The notes: generated by a model not told the origin, from the sequence alone. 64,000 bases of DNA from Asticcacaulis machinosus (GCF_028550435.1 NZ_JAQQKV010000002.1:310001-374000); one strand, 5' to 3'; positions 1 through 9,393 are shown, numbered from the stretch's first letter. Made by a program: numbers and translations.

Positions 1-290
1 AATTTATAGAAGATGGCGTTAACGGCATTATGCTTGATCCGGCGGTCACCGAAGGCGATCCCGACTGGCGTCCCCATTGGTTTGCCCGCGGCACAGTTAA
101 GTTTGAGGCCCTGTTCGCGGCCAATGTTGAACGCTTCGCCGTTGAAGCGGTCAACCGTCTGGAGCAACTTCTGGAATACCCCGAACAATACCGCCATATG
201 CGCCGGCAGGCCAAAGCCGGCTCTCAGGCCCGTTTCGGCCATGAGCCTGCCTCAACCTATTGGGACGATCTTTACCTTAAATCGGTGTGA
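1..290 (+). CDS. Glycosyltransferase, GT4-like, C-terminal part (5' end outside window)
   Basis: The reading frame is open from the left edge, with codons in phase from base 3, and ends at a TGA at 288-290. The first visible residues read FIEDGVNGIMLDP, the typical 'EfIeDGvnGll' segment near the C-terminus of GT-B family 4 glycosyltransferases, where the nucleotide sugar is bound. About 95 residues are visible. It is probably another sugar transferase of the EPS locus that follows on the same strand. The donor sugar and linkage cannot be told from this fragment. Confidence 0.75.
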   Translation, partial: FIEDGVNGIMLDPAVTEGDPDWRPHWFARGTVKFEALFAANVERFAVEAVNRLEQLLEYPEQYRHMRRQAKAGSQARFGHEPASTYWDDLYLKSV

Positions 291-571
291 AACCACATTC
301 GTTTTTTATGGGCTGAAAGGTAACATAGGATATCCTACCGATAATATTCAGCCTCCTGAAAACGCCTGCGGCATTGTGCTTACAAAGCGACAAGCCGGAT
401 TAAATTCACTCTATTACAGCGCTATGCTGCGTCCGCATACAAAACTGTTACGGTCGCGGGTTGATTATATTTGCGCGCTTGTTAGTCTGATGACCTCAGG
501 CTTAAGGCCCGCTTTGCGGATCACGGCGTCTGTCAGGCCCCCGTTTGTCAGTTCATCTGCGGAGATATTCC

Positions 572-1405
572 ATGACCGGCCCGTTGCTCAGACGCTTTTT
601 TATTGCCGCCCTTGCCAGTGCGTCCCTGCCGGGCATGCCGTTTGCCACTGCACAAAGTACAACGCCGCCACCCCCTAATGTAACCTCTCCTGATGTCACG
701 GGCGCCGCCTCGTTCGTTGATCGCTTTGACCGGCTGGACTTATCGCGCTGGTACGTCGCGCACGGCTGGAGCAATGGCCCGCATCAGAATTGCGGCTGGT
801 CTCACCATGAGTCTTTTGCCCACAACGGCAAGCTTAAGCTCAGATTTCAGAAAAAGCCGATGGCCGACCGTCTCTATAGCTGCGGCGAAGTGCAGACCCG
901 CGCCACCTATGGCTACGGCACCTATGAGGCCCGCATGAAAACGCCCAAGGGCTCCGGCCTGAACGGTGCTTTCTTTACCTATATCGGCCCGACCCACGGC
1001 AAACCGCACGATGAGATTGACTGGGAAGTGCTGTTGAAAGACACGACCGTCGCCCAAACCGGCGGCTATGTGAATGCCAAGGGCGTGGGGGCGACCCTGC
1101 CCAAGCTGCCCTATCCGGCCGACAGCGACTTCCTGGACTACGCCTTTGTGTGGGCGCCGGACAGTCTGAAATACTATGTCAACGGGAAACTGGTGCACAC
1201 CATCTCAAGCCCAGCCCCGCTGCCGTCCAATGCTCAGAAAATCTTTTTCAGCCTGTGGGGCAGCAATAGCTTGACGGATTGGATGGGAACCTTCATCGAA
1301 CCTAGCGGCCCGCTGGTCATGGAGGTCGACTGGGTGGCCTATACCCGTCCGGGCGATGCCTGCCAGTTCCCGGACTCATTGGTCTGCAAACTCAACGGAG
1401 CTTAA
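572..1405 (+). CDS. Secreted GH16 family endo-beta-glycanase (ExoK/ExsH-like)
   Basis: This 277-residue protein starts with a signal peptide (RRFFIAALASASLPGMPFATAQ) and continues as a GH16 jelly-roll glycanase. The catalytic signature H-D-E-I-D-W-E lies at about residues 146-152, with Glu148 the expected nucleophile and Glu152 the acid/base. The GYGTYEARMK segment before it is also typical of GH16. Such enzymes cleave beta-1,3/1,4-glucans; ExoK and ExsH cut nascent succinoglycan in rhizobia. The ATG at 572 was chosen because GGAGA sits six bases upstream and the signal peptide starts there; an upstream in-frame TTG at 545 is less likely. It is followed four bases later by a glycosyltransferase gene, so a role in processing the EPS made here is likely. 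The exact substrate is an inference. Confidence 0.88.
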   Translation: MTGPLLRRFFIAALASASLPGMPFATAQSTTPPPPNVTSPDVTGAASFVDRFDRLDLSRWYVAHGWSNGPHQNCGWSHHESFAHNGKLKLRFQKKPMADRLYSCGEVQTRATYGYGTYEARMKTPKGSGLNGAFFTYIGPTHGKPHDEIDWEVLLKDTTVAQTGGYVNAKGVGATLPKLPYPADSDFLDYAFVWAPDSLKYYVNGKLVHTISSPAPLPSNAQKIFFSLWGSNSLTDWMGTFIEPSGPLVMEVDWVAYTRPGDACQFPDSLVCKLNGA

Positions 1406-1409
1406 GTTT

Positions 1410-2375
1410 TTGCCCACGACTGTCAGCGTGATCATTGCGGCCAAGGATTCGGCGGATACTATCGTCAAGGCCATCCAATCTGCGCTGGTTCAGCCCGAAG
1501 TCATTCAACTTATAGTCGTAGACGACGGATCGCGCGATGCGACGGCTGAGGTGGCGCGCGCCGCCTGCGACGGCAGTGGGCGCGTCGAGGTGATATCGCT
1601 TGATCGTAACTATGGCCCGGCCCACGCCCGCAACCGGGCGCTGGAGGTCTGCCGCGGACAGTTAGCGGCTATTCTCGATGCTGACGATTTCCTGCTGCCC
1701 GGCCGTTTTACACGGCTGCTGCCCCATAATGACTGGGACATGATCGCCGACAATATCGCCTTTGTGCCGACCGGCTATGAGGGTGCGCTCAACGCCGTAG
1801 GGGTGGACGACGCCCGCCCGCTCAGCCTTGAAGCGTTTGTGCTAGGCAACCTGACGCGCGATGACCGGCATCGGGGCGAACTGGGTTTCCTGAAACCCGT
1901 TATTCGTCTGGCCTTCCTCAAGGCGCATAATCTTTCCTATAATGAGGGCTTACGATTGGGCGAAGATTACGACCTCTATGCCCGTATGCTGGCGGCCGGG
2001 GCGCGCTTTAAAACCACACGAACCTTGGGCTACGGCGCGGTTGTGCGGCCCAACTCGTTAAGCGGCCAGCACCGCACCGAAGACCTGCGCCGTCTGGCCG
2101 ATGCCGATCACGACCTGCTGGCCCTGCCCCTGTCGGCACCTGAGCGCCACGCCATACACCAGCACGAAATCCAGACCCGCAACCGCTATCGCCACCGACA
2201 TTACCTCGATCTCAAGCGGGACAAAGGTGCGGCGGCGACCCTAAAAGCCTTGCTGGCGGATCCGGCCTCATGGGCGCCGGTCGTCAAGGGGGTGTTGCGC
2301 GATAAATTATCGCCGCCGCCCGCACCGTCCGCCAGTGGCGATGTACGCTATTTATTTCCCTTGCCCGAAGCCTGA
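1410..2375 (+). CDS. Family 2 glycosyltransferase, ExoO-like
   Basis: This GT-A fold family 2 transferase has about 321 residues. It opens with VSVIIAAKDSADTI, carries DDGSRDAT in the nucleotide-binding region and a DADD motif (the DXD metal and UDP-sugar site), and later has a GEDYDLYARM segment typical of the acceptor side. Overall it resembles ExoO-type transferases of succinoglycan synthesis. The start is taken as the TTG at 1410 because GGAG lies nine bases upstream, at 1397-1400, directly after the GH16 stop. Starting at the upstream ATG would add residues that only duplicate the end of the GH16 gene in another frame. The 3' end overlaps the convergent gene that ends at 2348 by 28 bases. 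The sugar transferred is not determined. Confidence 0.82.
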   Translation: MPTTVSVIIAAKDSADTIVKAIQSALVQPEVIQLIVVDDGSRDATAEVARAACDGSGRVEVISLDRNYGPAHARNRALEVCRGQLAAILDADDFLLPGRFTRLLPHNDWDMIADNIAFVPTGYEGALNAVGVDDARPLSLEAFVLGNLTRDDRHRGELGFLKPVIRLAFLKAHNLSYNEGLRLGEDYDLYARMLAAGARFKTTRTLGYGAVVRPNSLSGQHRTEDLRRLADADHDLLALPLSAPERHAIHQHEIQTRNRYRHRHYLDLKRDKGAAATLKALLADPASWAPVVKGVLRDKLSPPPAPSASGDVRYLFPLPEA

Positions 2376-3418
2376 ACCAAAATCGCCTCGAACTGATCAA
2401 TCTGGGCGACCGGATCGATTTCAGGTCGTAGCGCATAGGCGCGCGCCGCCTGCGACAAAGCGGCGTAATGATCGCTGTCCGACCATAGACGCTTAAGTTC
2501 AATGGCCCAGTCGCTGGCGGCACTTCCCACCGGCATCAAAACCCCACCGGGGCCCACGGCCTCGCTTAAGCCCCCGATATGGGTTGCCAGTGCGGGGATG
2601 CCGCTGCAATGGGCTTCTGAAGCCACCCGCCCCCAGGTTTCTTCCCACTGGCTGGGGGCCAAAAGGATTCTGGTCTGGCCATAGACACTGCGCATATCGT
2701 GCGTGCGACGCATAAAGGTGATGTTGGTAAGCGGCGCAATGGCAGCGTTCAACTCCGCTTCCTGCGCGGGATTAAGCGTCCAGCTTTCGACAAACAGGAA
2801 CTCGATCTCCGGGCAGAGGGTCGCAATTTCGATGGCCCGGCCCAGCCCTTTTTTGGCGACCGGATTGATAAAGGTCACATAGCGCCCGGTTGTCTGCGTC
2901 TCATACTGCGCCACATCGATCGACGGGCAGATGACGTGGGAATCTATGCCAAAGACCTCACGGTAGCGGTTACGGGTGAACTGCGAATTTGAAATAAACT
3001 GCGCACCCGCAAACTGACGCGGATCACCGCCCAGTTCATCAAATTCGACATTGTGGAAATAAACCACCAGCGGCACGCCCTGTTTTTGCAGTTCAGCGGC
3101 TATCGGCACGGTATTGTGACACTGCACCACCGCCACATCGGGGCGATCATCCTTGACCAGAGCCGGCACCGCGTCCCAGGCTTTCCATGCTCGCCGAACA
3201 TCGTAACCCAGACCAGTATCCGTCGCCCACGGCCGGCGGGTTAATTTCATCTTCAACCGTGCCGTGAGGCCAAACGTGCCAGATCCGAACAGAGAGCACA
3301 GCACCGAACCTTTGTGACCACGTGCCTGCATCGCCTTGACCAGATAATCAGTATTGGACTGCACCCCGCCGCTGAATTCAGGAAAGTGACCATTGCCGAA
3401 GCTAAACAGGATATTCAT
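2348..3418 (-). CDS. Family 4 (GT-B) glycosyltransferase
   Basis: This 356-residue protein has the two Rossmann-like halves of GT4 enzymes. The N-terminal half starts MNILFSFGNGHFPEFSGGVQ, with the glycine-rich acceptor loop. The C-terminal half has LLAPSQWEETWGRVASEA, the usual E-x7-E region that contacts the nucleotide sugar, followed by GIPALATHIGGLSEAVG. It is the third gene of a tight minus-strand set: the two upstream genes (3415-4443 and 4440-5414) each overlap the next by an ATGA. The three are therefore likely translated together and add successive sugars of one repeat unit. Donor and linkage are unknown. Confidence 0.82.
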   Translation of the reverse strand: MNILFSFGNGHFPEFSGGVQSNTDYLVKAMQARGHKGSVLCSLFGSGTFGLTARLKMKLTRRPWATDTGLGYDVRRAWKAWDAVPALVKDDRPDVAVVQCHNTVPIAAELQKQGVPLVVYFHNVEFDELGGDPRQFAGAQFISNSQFTRNRYREVFGIDSHVICPSIDVAQYETQTTGRYVTFINPVAKKGLGRAIEIATLCPEIEFLFVESWTLNPAQEAELNAAIAPLTNITFMRRTHDMRSVYGQTRILLAPSQWEETWGRVASEAHCSGIPALATHIGGLSEAVGPGGVLMPVGSAASDWAIELKRLWSDSDHYAALSQAARAYALRPEIDPVAQIDQFEAILVQASGKGNK

Positions 3419-4443
3419 GACGCTGTGCCGACCGGTTCCGCGACATGGGCTTTGGCTTCGCTGCGTAGTTGCAGGTAATGAAACGGCAGGCTGACAAAGG
3501 CGATGGGGATGCAGATCAGGAACTGCGGCAGTTGCTTAAAATACCGCTGCCAGGCGTTGCGGCTGACATCAGGATTATATTTCATGTGCCGCAGCACCAG
3601 GAACAGCCAGTGATTTATCTTAGGCTGGGCCGACATATAGATTTTGATTTTTTTACCCAAACCAAATTTATAGGCTTGCAATAGGCGCTTACGAAACAGC
3701 AGTTCATCTATAATGCGGTTCGGCCCCTCAAGAGACCCCCACGCCATAGTCTCACGATAAACCGAAACTCCGGTACCACGACTGCCCATCACCTTCATTG
3801 AATAGGTAATGCGTTCACACTTCGCGCTGAGATCAAGGAAAAATAGCTGGTCCTCACAGGCCCGGCGAAAGCCTTCATCAAACCTGACCCTGGGGTTGCG
3901 CTTAAAATTAAACGCCACCTGAGAGGCATGGGGCAAGCATTCATCGGCAATAGCATCAACGGCTTCGGCCGGCGTTATCTGGCGCCGCACAGGCTCGTAA
4001 TCCGGGCCGTTCTTATGGTGACGCTGCATATAGTCGAAATAATAGAATGTGTCTTTGTCATCGTGCTGACTATTGGCGAAATAGAAGTCAGACCCTGCGT
4101 CCAGTTCAGTCATCGCGGCCTTCAGGTGATCCGGATGCCAGACATCATCCGAATCCAGAAACATCACATAGTCGACCTCAGCCGCGTCAAGGCTATCGAG
4201 GCCGGTATTGCGCGCTGCTCCCGGCCCGCCGTTTTTGCGGTGAAGAATAACCAGTTCATGCCCCTGCGGCACCTCAAAGCCCTCAATCGCCGCCTCGACC
4301 GGCAACGGCGATTCATCATCGGCAATGACAATGCGCACGTGAACATCTTGCGGCATATTCTGATCGGCGATTGATTGCAGAGCCCGACGCAAAAGCCCCG
4401 CCTCACGCTGGTAATAGGGGATAATGACGGCGACGGTTTTCAT
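3415..4443 (-). CDS. Family 2 glycosyltransferase
   Basis: This 342-residue GT2 enzyme begins VAVIIPYYQREAGLLRRAL, has IADDESP and then MFLDSDDVW (the DXD-type site), and a later FDEGFRRACEDQLFFLDL segment matching the usual 'ED' acceptor-side motif. The C-terminal 60 residues contain a hydrophobic stretch (FLICIPIAFVSLPFHYL), so the enzyme may sit at the inner membrane. Its ATG overlaps the TGA of the gene upstream and its TGA overlaps the ATG of the gene downstream. It is clearly part of the three-gene transferase set of this EPS locus. The sugar is not determined. Confidence 0.82.
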   Translation of the reverse strand: MKTVAVIIPYYQREAGLLRRALQSIADQNMPQDVHVRIVIADDESPLPVEAAIEGFEVPQGHELVILHRKNGGPGAARNTGLDSLDAAEVDYVMFLDSDDVWHPDHLKAAMTELDAGSDFYFANSQHDDKDTFYYFDYMQRHHKNGPDYEPVRRQITPAEAVDAIADECLPHASQVAFNFKRNPRVRFDEGFRRACEDQLFFLDLSAKCERITYSMKVMGSRGTGVSVYRETMAWGSLEGPNRIIDELLFRKRLLQAYKFGLGKKIKIYMSAQPKINHWLFLVLRHMKYNPDVSRNAWQRYFKQLPQFLICIPIAFVSLPFHYLQLRSEAKAHVAEPVGTAS

Positions 4444-5414
4444 TTCGCCTCCTTATGGGCACGGAAATAGGTAATGGCCCCCGCGTAGTAATTGTACTGC
4501 AACCAATGATAAAGGCTGGTGTGCCCCTTCATCTTTTCCTGCCGGTCACGCCACCACTCCTGCGCGGCCATCGACCAGATCCACAAAGGCACATTCTGGA
4601 AATGACGGCGCCCGACCGGCGCCACCTTACCCATAAAATTCTCATGACGGGCATGGGCAGGCGCCTGCGACAGATAGGCCCAGGTCTCACCGACCGAGCG
4701 ATAATAGCTGCCCACATAGTCCTGCGTCAGACGGGCCGCCGGAATGATGTGGCGTACCCGTGCCCCCGGCACCCAGACACCGCCACCGCCACCGCCCTCG
4801 GCCATCACGGCCCGAATGACCGCGACCTCTTCGCCCAGCCGCTTATGCTGCGGCCCGACCCCTAAACCGGGGTCATAGAGATGGCGGCGCTGTTCGTCTG
4901 CGCGCAGGGCATAGTTGGCGCCGTAAGGCAGGCGGTCTTCTTCAACCGACAACTCAACCTCATCAGGGCCAAAATCGCGCGCCGCCAGAACCGAGGCCAG
5001 GAGCTCACGGTTGTCCTGCCACCATTTTGGTAATTCAATCTCGGTCACCGGCTCGATCACCCCGCCAAACACGGTCGCCTCAGGATGGCGCTGAAACGCA
5101 TCCGCATAGGCCGACAGCCAGTTCGGATCGATCAGCACATCATCATCGGTCCAGCAGATATATTCACCCGCAGCCTCAGCGACTCCCCGGTTTCGGGCAT
5201 TGGACAGACCGGCCTTGGCCTCAAGGACATAGCGGATCGGGATGCGGTCAGAAAAGCGGCTCACCACCTCAGCCGTATGATCGGAACTGCCGTTATCGAC
5301 CAGCACCATTTCCCATTCAAGACCATTGGGCACCGTCATGGCGGCCGCCGTTTCGAGTACACGGCGTAATTGCTCGGCGCGATTGCGGGTGCACATGATA
5401 ACGCTGATGAACAT
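4440..5414 (-). CDS. Family 2 glycosyltransferase
   Basis: This GT2 enzyme has about 324 residues. It starts MFISVIMCTRNRAEQLRRVL, carries VDNGSSDHT and WTDDDVL (the DXD-like acidic triad), and continues with a GANYAL segment, resembling rhizobial and cyanobacterial GT2 enzymes. The ATG at 5414 is preferred because the family motif starts there; a GTG at 5429 would add five residues (MRTLY). It is the first gene of the minus-strand trio, so its promoter must lie in the AT-rich gap that follows. One odd detail is a run of five glycines about 220 residues in, close to a DDDV-type enzyme's variable loop. Confidence 0.8.
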   Translation of the reverse strand: MFISVIMCTRNRAEQLRRVLETAAAMTVPNGLEWEMVLVDNGSSDHTAEVVSRFSDRIPIRYVLEAKAGLSNARNRGVAEAAGEYICWTDDDVLIDPNWLSAYADAFQRHPEATVFGGVIEPVTEIELPKWWQDNRELLASVLAARDFGPDEVELSVEEDRLPYGANYALRADEQRRHLYDPGLGVGPQHKRLGEEVAVIRAVMAEGGGGGGVWVPGARVRHIIPAARLTQDYVGSYYRSVGETWAYLSQAPAHARHENFMGKVAPVGRRHFQNVPLWIWSMAAQEWWRDRQEKMKGHTSLYHWLQYNYYAGAITYFRAHKEAK

Positions 5415-5745
5415 ATAGAGTGTCCGCACTACAGCCTAAGAAAAAGGTCAGGCCAAGAGAATGAATAATGAATAGTTAAAATTATAAGGCGGGTTGAAAG
5501 TGACCTTTAGCACTGTCGAAGCGGGGCCTAAATGATCATTTTTCGCACGGTTTGGCAAGGCATTGTGCGACGCAAACAAATTCGATTATTCAAATTGCAT
5601 GAAGTCGAGATAGGCTTTATCGTCAAAAAGACCTGCAATATCCGGCCCGCCTGCCTTTTTATATTTTCTTTATATTTTCAGAGCCTTAAATTATGCGCCT
5701 GCCTGTCCTTTTCCAGAGTACGTTAACCTTGCGGACGCGCCCCCT
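5415..5745. promoter_or_regulatory. Divergent intergenic region between GT2 trio and wzx-like gene
   Basis: This gap of about 330 bases separates a minus-strand operon from the plus-strand flippase gene and is clearly more AT-rich than its surroundings. It must hold the promoters for both directions. I see no convincing -35/-10 pair, sigma-54 element, RNA gene or terminator. The short frames in it have no ribosome-binding site or recognisable product. Confidence 0.4.
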
Positions 5746-7236
5746 ATGAGTTCTCTGGAAGACGAAGGTTACAAAGATCTGAAAAAGCGCACCGCCACCT
5801 CGGTCATATGGTCGGTGGCGCGGGTGTTGTGGTCGACGGGGGCCAGCTTTGTTATTTTTGTGGTGCTGGCGCGCCTTTTGGGGCCAGCGGACTTTGGCCT
5901 GTTCGCGCTGGCCGCCCTGTTTGTCGACATCAGCCGGATCATAGCCAGCGCGGGCCTTGGCGATGCGGTGGTGCGCCAAGCTGAGCTGACCGAAGAACTG
6001 GCCGACACGGCATTTTGGGCCAATGTGGGTTTAAGCTTAAGTGTGGCTTTGGCGGTCATGGGTCTGGCGCCACTGTATGGCGAGATGGTGAATAATCCGC
6101 AGGTGGTCGATGTGCTGCGGGCTCTGGCCTTTACCCTGCCGGTCGCGGCCCTGGGCGGCATTCATGGGGCGCGTCTGACCCGCGATTACAAGCATAAACT
6201 GTTTGCCGTTCAGACCGCCATCACCAGCATTATTTCCGGGCTGGCCGGGATTGGTGCCGCTTTTTATGGGCTTGGGGTATGGAGCCTTGTGGTACAGGCA
6301 TGGACGGGCGCAATTTTAGGGGTCGGCATGGCGTGGAGCGCCTCACGCTGGGTGCCGGGCCTGCGTTTTTCAATGAGCGCCTTTAAATCCATCGCCACAT
6401 TCAGCGTCAGCATGACCATCAATCAGTTACTATGGCTGATGATGGGGCGGGTCGGTGACCTGATCATCGCCCGCGCCTATGGTACGGCTGAACTGGGCCG
6501 ATATCGCATTGCCTGGCGGATGTATGAACTGATCGGCCAGATTGCTCTGGCACCTATCGGCAGCGTCGCCATGCTGACCTTTTCAAAGCTTCAGCACGAT
6601 ATGGAAAAGCTGAAAGCCGCGTACCTGCGCATCCTGAGTGGTGCCGCCATCATCGCCTTTCCGCTGATCTTAGGTTACGCCTCTCTCTCCAATGAAATTG
6701 TCGAAGCCCTGTTTTCAGCGCAGTGGCAAGGGGCTGGTGAAATCTCCAGCGTTCTGGCGCTGATGATCGTGCCCTTCGTGTTCAACTACATATCTCCGGG
6801 CGTGCTGGCCGCCATCAATCGCGGTCAGTCGATCATGAAGGTGGCGATAACCCAGCTTGTCCTGACGATCGCATTTACCATGCTGTTTGTGCCTTACGGC
6901 CTTCTGGCTGTCGCGGGTGCCTATGTGCTGAGAAACTACGTCACCCTGCCATTACAACAGGGCATGCTAAAAAAACATACAGGGATAAAAATGATTGAGG
7001 CGGCCAAGGTTGCGGTTGCCCCGCTCTCAGCAGCGTTTGCGATGGCAGCCAGCGTATGGCTTCTGAAACCCTATATAGCCAATATGGTCGGCCAGAACCT
7101 ATGGGCGACCATCGCGATTGGTGTGGCCGTGGGGGGCATAGTTTATATTGGCAGCATCTTCCTGTTCGGACGCTCGGTGATTGCGCCATACCTGCACATG
7201 GTTCAGCCCTATCTGTCGCGCTTCAGGAAATCATAG
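5746..7236 (+). CDS. Polysaccharide repeat-unit flippase, Wzx/PST family
   Basis: This 496-residue integral membrane protein has about twelve to fourteen hydrophobic segments. The N-terminal part (TSVIWSVARVLWSTGASFVIFVVLARLLGPADFGLFA) carries the LGPxDFGLFAL signature of WzxC-like polysaccharide transporters of the MATE/MVF superfamily. Such proteins flip undecaprenyl-linked repeat units from the inner to the outer leaflet of the inner membrane. It is the only flippase in the window and so is the natural partner of the Wzy-like protein at 32442 and the Wzc/Wza proteins. The ATG at 5746 has only a weak ribosome-binding site. The 3' end overlaps the convergent gene by six bases. Confidence 0.85.
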   Translation: MSSLEDEGYKDLKKRTATSVIWSVARVLWSTGASFVIFVVLARLLGPADFGLFALAALFVDISRIIASAGLGDAVVRQAELTEELADTAFWANVGLSLSVALAVMGLAPLYGEMVNNPQVVDVLRALAFTLPVAALGGIHGARLTRDYKHKLFAVQTAITSIISGLAGIGAAFYGLGVWSLVVQAWTGAILGVGMAWSASRWVPGLRFSMSAFKSIATFSVSMTINQLLWLMMGRVGDLIIARAYGTAELGRYRIAWRMYELIGQIALAPIGSVAMLTFSKLQHDMEKLKAAYLRILSGAAIIAFPLILGYASLSNEIVEALFSAQWQGAGEISSVLALMIVPFVFNYISPGVLAAINRGQSIMKVAITQLVLTIAFTMLFVPYGLLAVAGAYVLRNYVTLPLQQGMLKKHTGIKMIEAAKVAVAPLSAAFAMAASVWLLKPYIANMVGQNLWATIAIGVAVGGIVYIGSIFLFGRSVIAPYLHMVQPYLSRFRKS

Positions 7237-8247
7237 ATCGCTCAAAAGCTTGATGCCTGAGCGTTCCATCAACGGCAAACCCGGCTCCCAGAAATCGCGC
7301 AAGGTCGGGTAACTGCCGGGCCAGTCCATCGCGAATGGAGCCAGACTAAAGGTTGGCGTGCCAAATAACTTGGCGACATAGGATTGCGTCGAGGTTGTAA
7401 AACCATAGACTTCGGTTTGCGGGTTCTGACTGATGTAAATCTCAGCCGGTACCCGGCTATAGGCTTTGGGCAAAGCCTCGCATTTAGGATGGCTGTCGAA
7501 GAAAGCGCGCACATCGGCCTCATCGCGCGGGTGAGGTTTCACCCAGATGCGCTCATACTTCCGACTCAAGGCATCGATAATCGTATTAATCAGGCGCGTA
7601 TAGGCGTCTTTTTCCATCATGTGGCTGGCAACCAGCGCCTGCGATAAAAACAGGCACTCGCCCGCACCACCTGATGGGCGGGCCTTAAGCACTTCACGAA
7701 ACCCGCCCTCTATGGGTAACATTTTTGCATCACGCCGCGCATCCGGCACCCACGGAAATACGCTGTAGATTTCATCAAAAACATCAAACCGCAAAAAATG
7801 CGGCAAGGCATTGGGTCTGATGCCGGTATGGCGCAAAAGCCGTTTCAGTCCATCCCTTATCCTGTAATGCACATTCCGGTCATTCAGGCTTTTATCATAA
7901 AACGCATGGTCGGTATAAAGCGCCAGCCCGTCTTCAAACACACACACGGCTTCAGCCTTAATCTTGTAATAGGCCCTGACCACAAACGAACTAAACCGAA
8001 AACTGAGAAACAAGCGCTTGGCCGGTTTGAAATCGGCCGTCATAGCGGCTTCGAAATCCATATAGTCAAAGGGCGATGGCCCCATCAGAGCATCCATCTG
8101 CTCGAATATGCCCTCATAATTTCCGCCCTCCTTATAGAGGATCGCCAGATGCCGACCCGGCAGATACTGCTGCACAATTGCGCGGGCCATCAGATACTGA
8201 ACCGGCGAATTGATGAGGAATATATTGTCGTAAGTGCCGATGGCCAT
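7231..8247 (-). CDS. Sialyltransferase-like nonulosonic acid transferase
   Basis: This 338-residue protein starts with NIFLINSPVQYLMA, resembling the first strand of polysialyltransferase-type enzymes. It carries the three short motifs shared by bacterial sialyltransferases of families GT38, GT52 and GT80: the acidic E-D-G at residues 105-107, K-P-H-P at 237-240 and a Ser/Thr-rich TTSTQS at 284-289. In characterised members the EDG acid is the general base and the KPHP His binds CMP. It lies directly after CMP-sugar synthetase and NeuB-like genes on the same strand, which supports transfer of a CMP-activated nonulosonic acid. Which acid is used cannot be told. The start has a good AAGG-containing ribosome-binding site. 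Confidence 0.72.
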   Translation of the reverse strand: MAIGTYDNIFLINSPVQYLMARAIVQQYLPGRHLAILYKEGGNYEGIFEQMDALMGPSPFDYMDFEAAMTADFKPAKRLFLSFRFSSFVVRAYYKIKAEAVCVFEDGLALYTDHAFYDKSLNDRNVHYRIRDGLKRLLRHTGIRPNALPHFLRFDVFDEIYSVFPWVPDARRDAKMLPIEGGFREVLKARPSGGAGECLFLSQALVASHMMEKDAYTRLINTIIDALSRKYERIWVKPHPRDEADVRAFFDSHPKCEALPKAYSRVPAEIYISQNPQTEVYGFTTSTQSYVAKLFGTPTFSLAPFAMDWPGSYPTLRDFWEPGLPLMERSGIKLLSDL

Positions 8248-8362
8248 TGCCTTACCTTGCTATCACGGCAAATCCGATGCAGCCGGTTGCCACCATCGGA
8301 AACGTAGGTGACAAATCCTTACATTGCCACCTCAAACACAGTCAAAGAACCTAAAATCGAAA

Positions 8363-9064
8363 TTAAATCCCGCCTAACAATTCAGGCTTTGCTTTCGCTA
8401 TAAGATCAAGAAGATGAAATTGTTCTTCCCAATCTATATCGAGAGCAGACACTTCTTCCATTTCATAAAAAAATGGTTTCCCTCCGATTCTGTCGCCGAT
8501 ATCGCGCATATCTCCAAATTTCATGGCATATATTGCGTGATTTATCTCATAGACGGGTTGCAGATCTTGGCTTCTAGGCCATTTCTCCACACTATTGTCG
8601 TAATTGATCGGGCCATTATTGTTCCATAAGAACTTTTGAAGCTTTGTAACCGACACGAAAGAGTCGTGGCCCGACTCCATTGATTTTAGGTAAGCATTAT
8701 AAGCTTTTATATATTCTAATTCATTACAAAATGGCGTTGTAACATGAGTCCAAAATATAGCTCCATCAGGCCTTAAACTGGAAATATATTGAATAAATTC
8801 TGTCATCGAAGTCGATGACTTACCCAGATGATCTGGCCTGTCGTCTATTACAATTCTTCTATCACTTTTTGAAAAAAACTCTGCATAAGACACCACATCT
8901 GGATCATTAGTAGAGATAATTATCTCATCTAAAAAATCGCACTTTCCAAGCTGCTTCAGCTTTATTTCTAAAAGCCCTCCTTCATAGCCACCAAAAGGGC
9001 GCATGTTCTTCTTTGGCACACGTTCACTACCTGCTCGGCAAGGAATAAATGCAGATACTTTCAT
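8363..9064 (-). CDS. CMP-nonulosonic acid synthetase (acylneuraminate cytidylyltransferase), low GC
   Basis: This 233-residue protein has the complete fold of CMP-sialic-acid synthetases. The CTP-binding RAGSERVPKKN motif is at residues 10-20, followed by DEIIISTND, then FWTHVTTPF, and near the end SALDIDWEEQF, where the acidic residues bind metal and substrate. It activates a nonulosonic acid to the CMP form. Its base composition differs sharply from the neighbours: I count 16 G/C in the 60 bases from 8701 and 21 in the 60 from 8881, against 40 in the 60 from 9121. Its ATG overlaps the TGA of the truncated homologue upstream. This looks like a horizontally acquired allele that replaced the C-terminal part of a resident gene. 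Confidence 0.85.
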   Translation of the reverse strand: MKVSAFIPCRAGSERVPKKNMRPFGGYEGGLLEIKLKQLGKCDFLDEIIISTNDPDVVSYAEFFSKSDRRIVIDDRPDHLGKSSTSMTEFIQYISSLRPDGAIFWTHVTTPFCNELEYIKAYNAYLKSMESGHDSFVSVTKLQKFLWNNNGPINYDNSVEKWPRSQDLQPVYEINHAIYAMKFGDMRDIGDRIGGKPFFYEMEEVSALDIDWEEQFHLLDLIAKAKPELLGGI

Positions 9065-9393
9065 TGGCTATAAGTCCCTACTTTGAGGCTGTAATCATCA
9101 TCGACCGGCATCTCATCCAGCAGCCCAACCAGAGCTTCCGACCACGGGGTGGCGTCGCTCGACCACTTCGGATTGCGCAGCAGGAAATCCACGGCGTGAC
9201 GCGTGGCGTATTCGGCGACCCTATCCGCTTCGCTGGAGACATAAATTTCATCGAACACGCCTGAGGCTTTGCACTGCTCCAGCTTGACGTCCAGCAGCGA
9301 TTTTTCACCGACAAACGGGCGCAGGTTCTTCTCAGGCAGGCGCCCGGAATGGGCCTTGGCGGGCACTAAGGCCACACATTTCGGTTTCGACAC
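9061..9393 (-). pseudogene. Truncated CMP-nonulosonic acid synthetase (N-terminal half only)
   Basis: This frame of 110 residues begins MSKPKCVALVPAKAHSGRLPEKNLRPF, the CTP-binding start of the acylneuraminate cytidylyltransferase family. It continues through FDEIYVSSEADRVAEYA and stops after LKVGTYSQ. Family members are about 220-235 residues long, and everything after the second strand, including the metal-binding aspartates, is missing. GC is high, as in the host, up to the point where the intact low-GC homologue begins. The frame ends in TGA sharing bases with the ATG of that homologue. I read it as a remnant left by gene replacement. A role as a translated leader peptide for coupling is possible but unproven. 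Confidence 0.7.
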
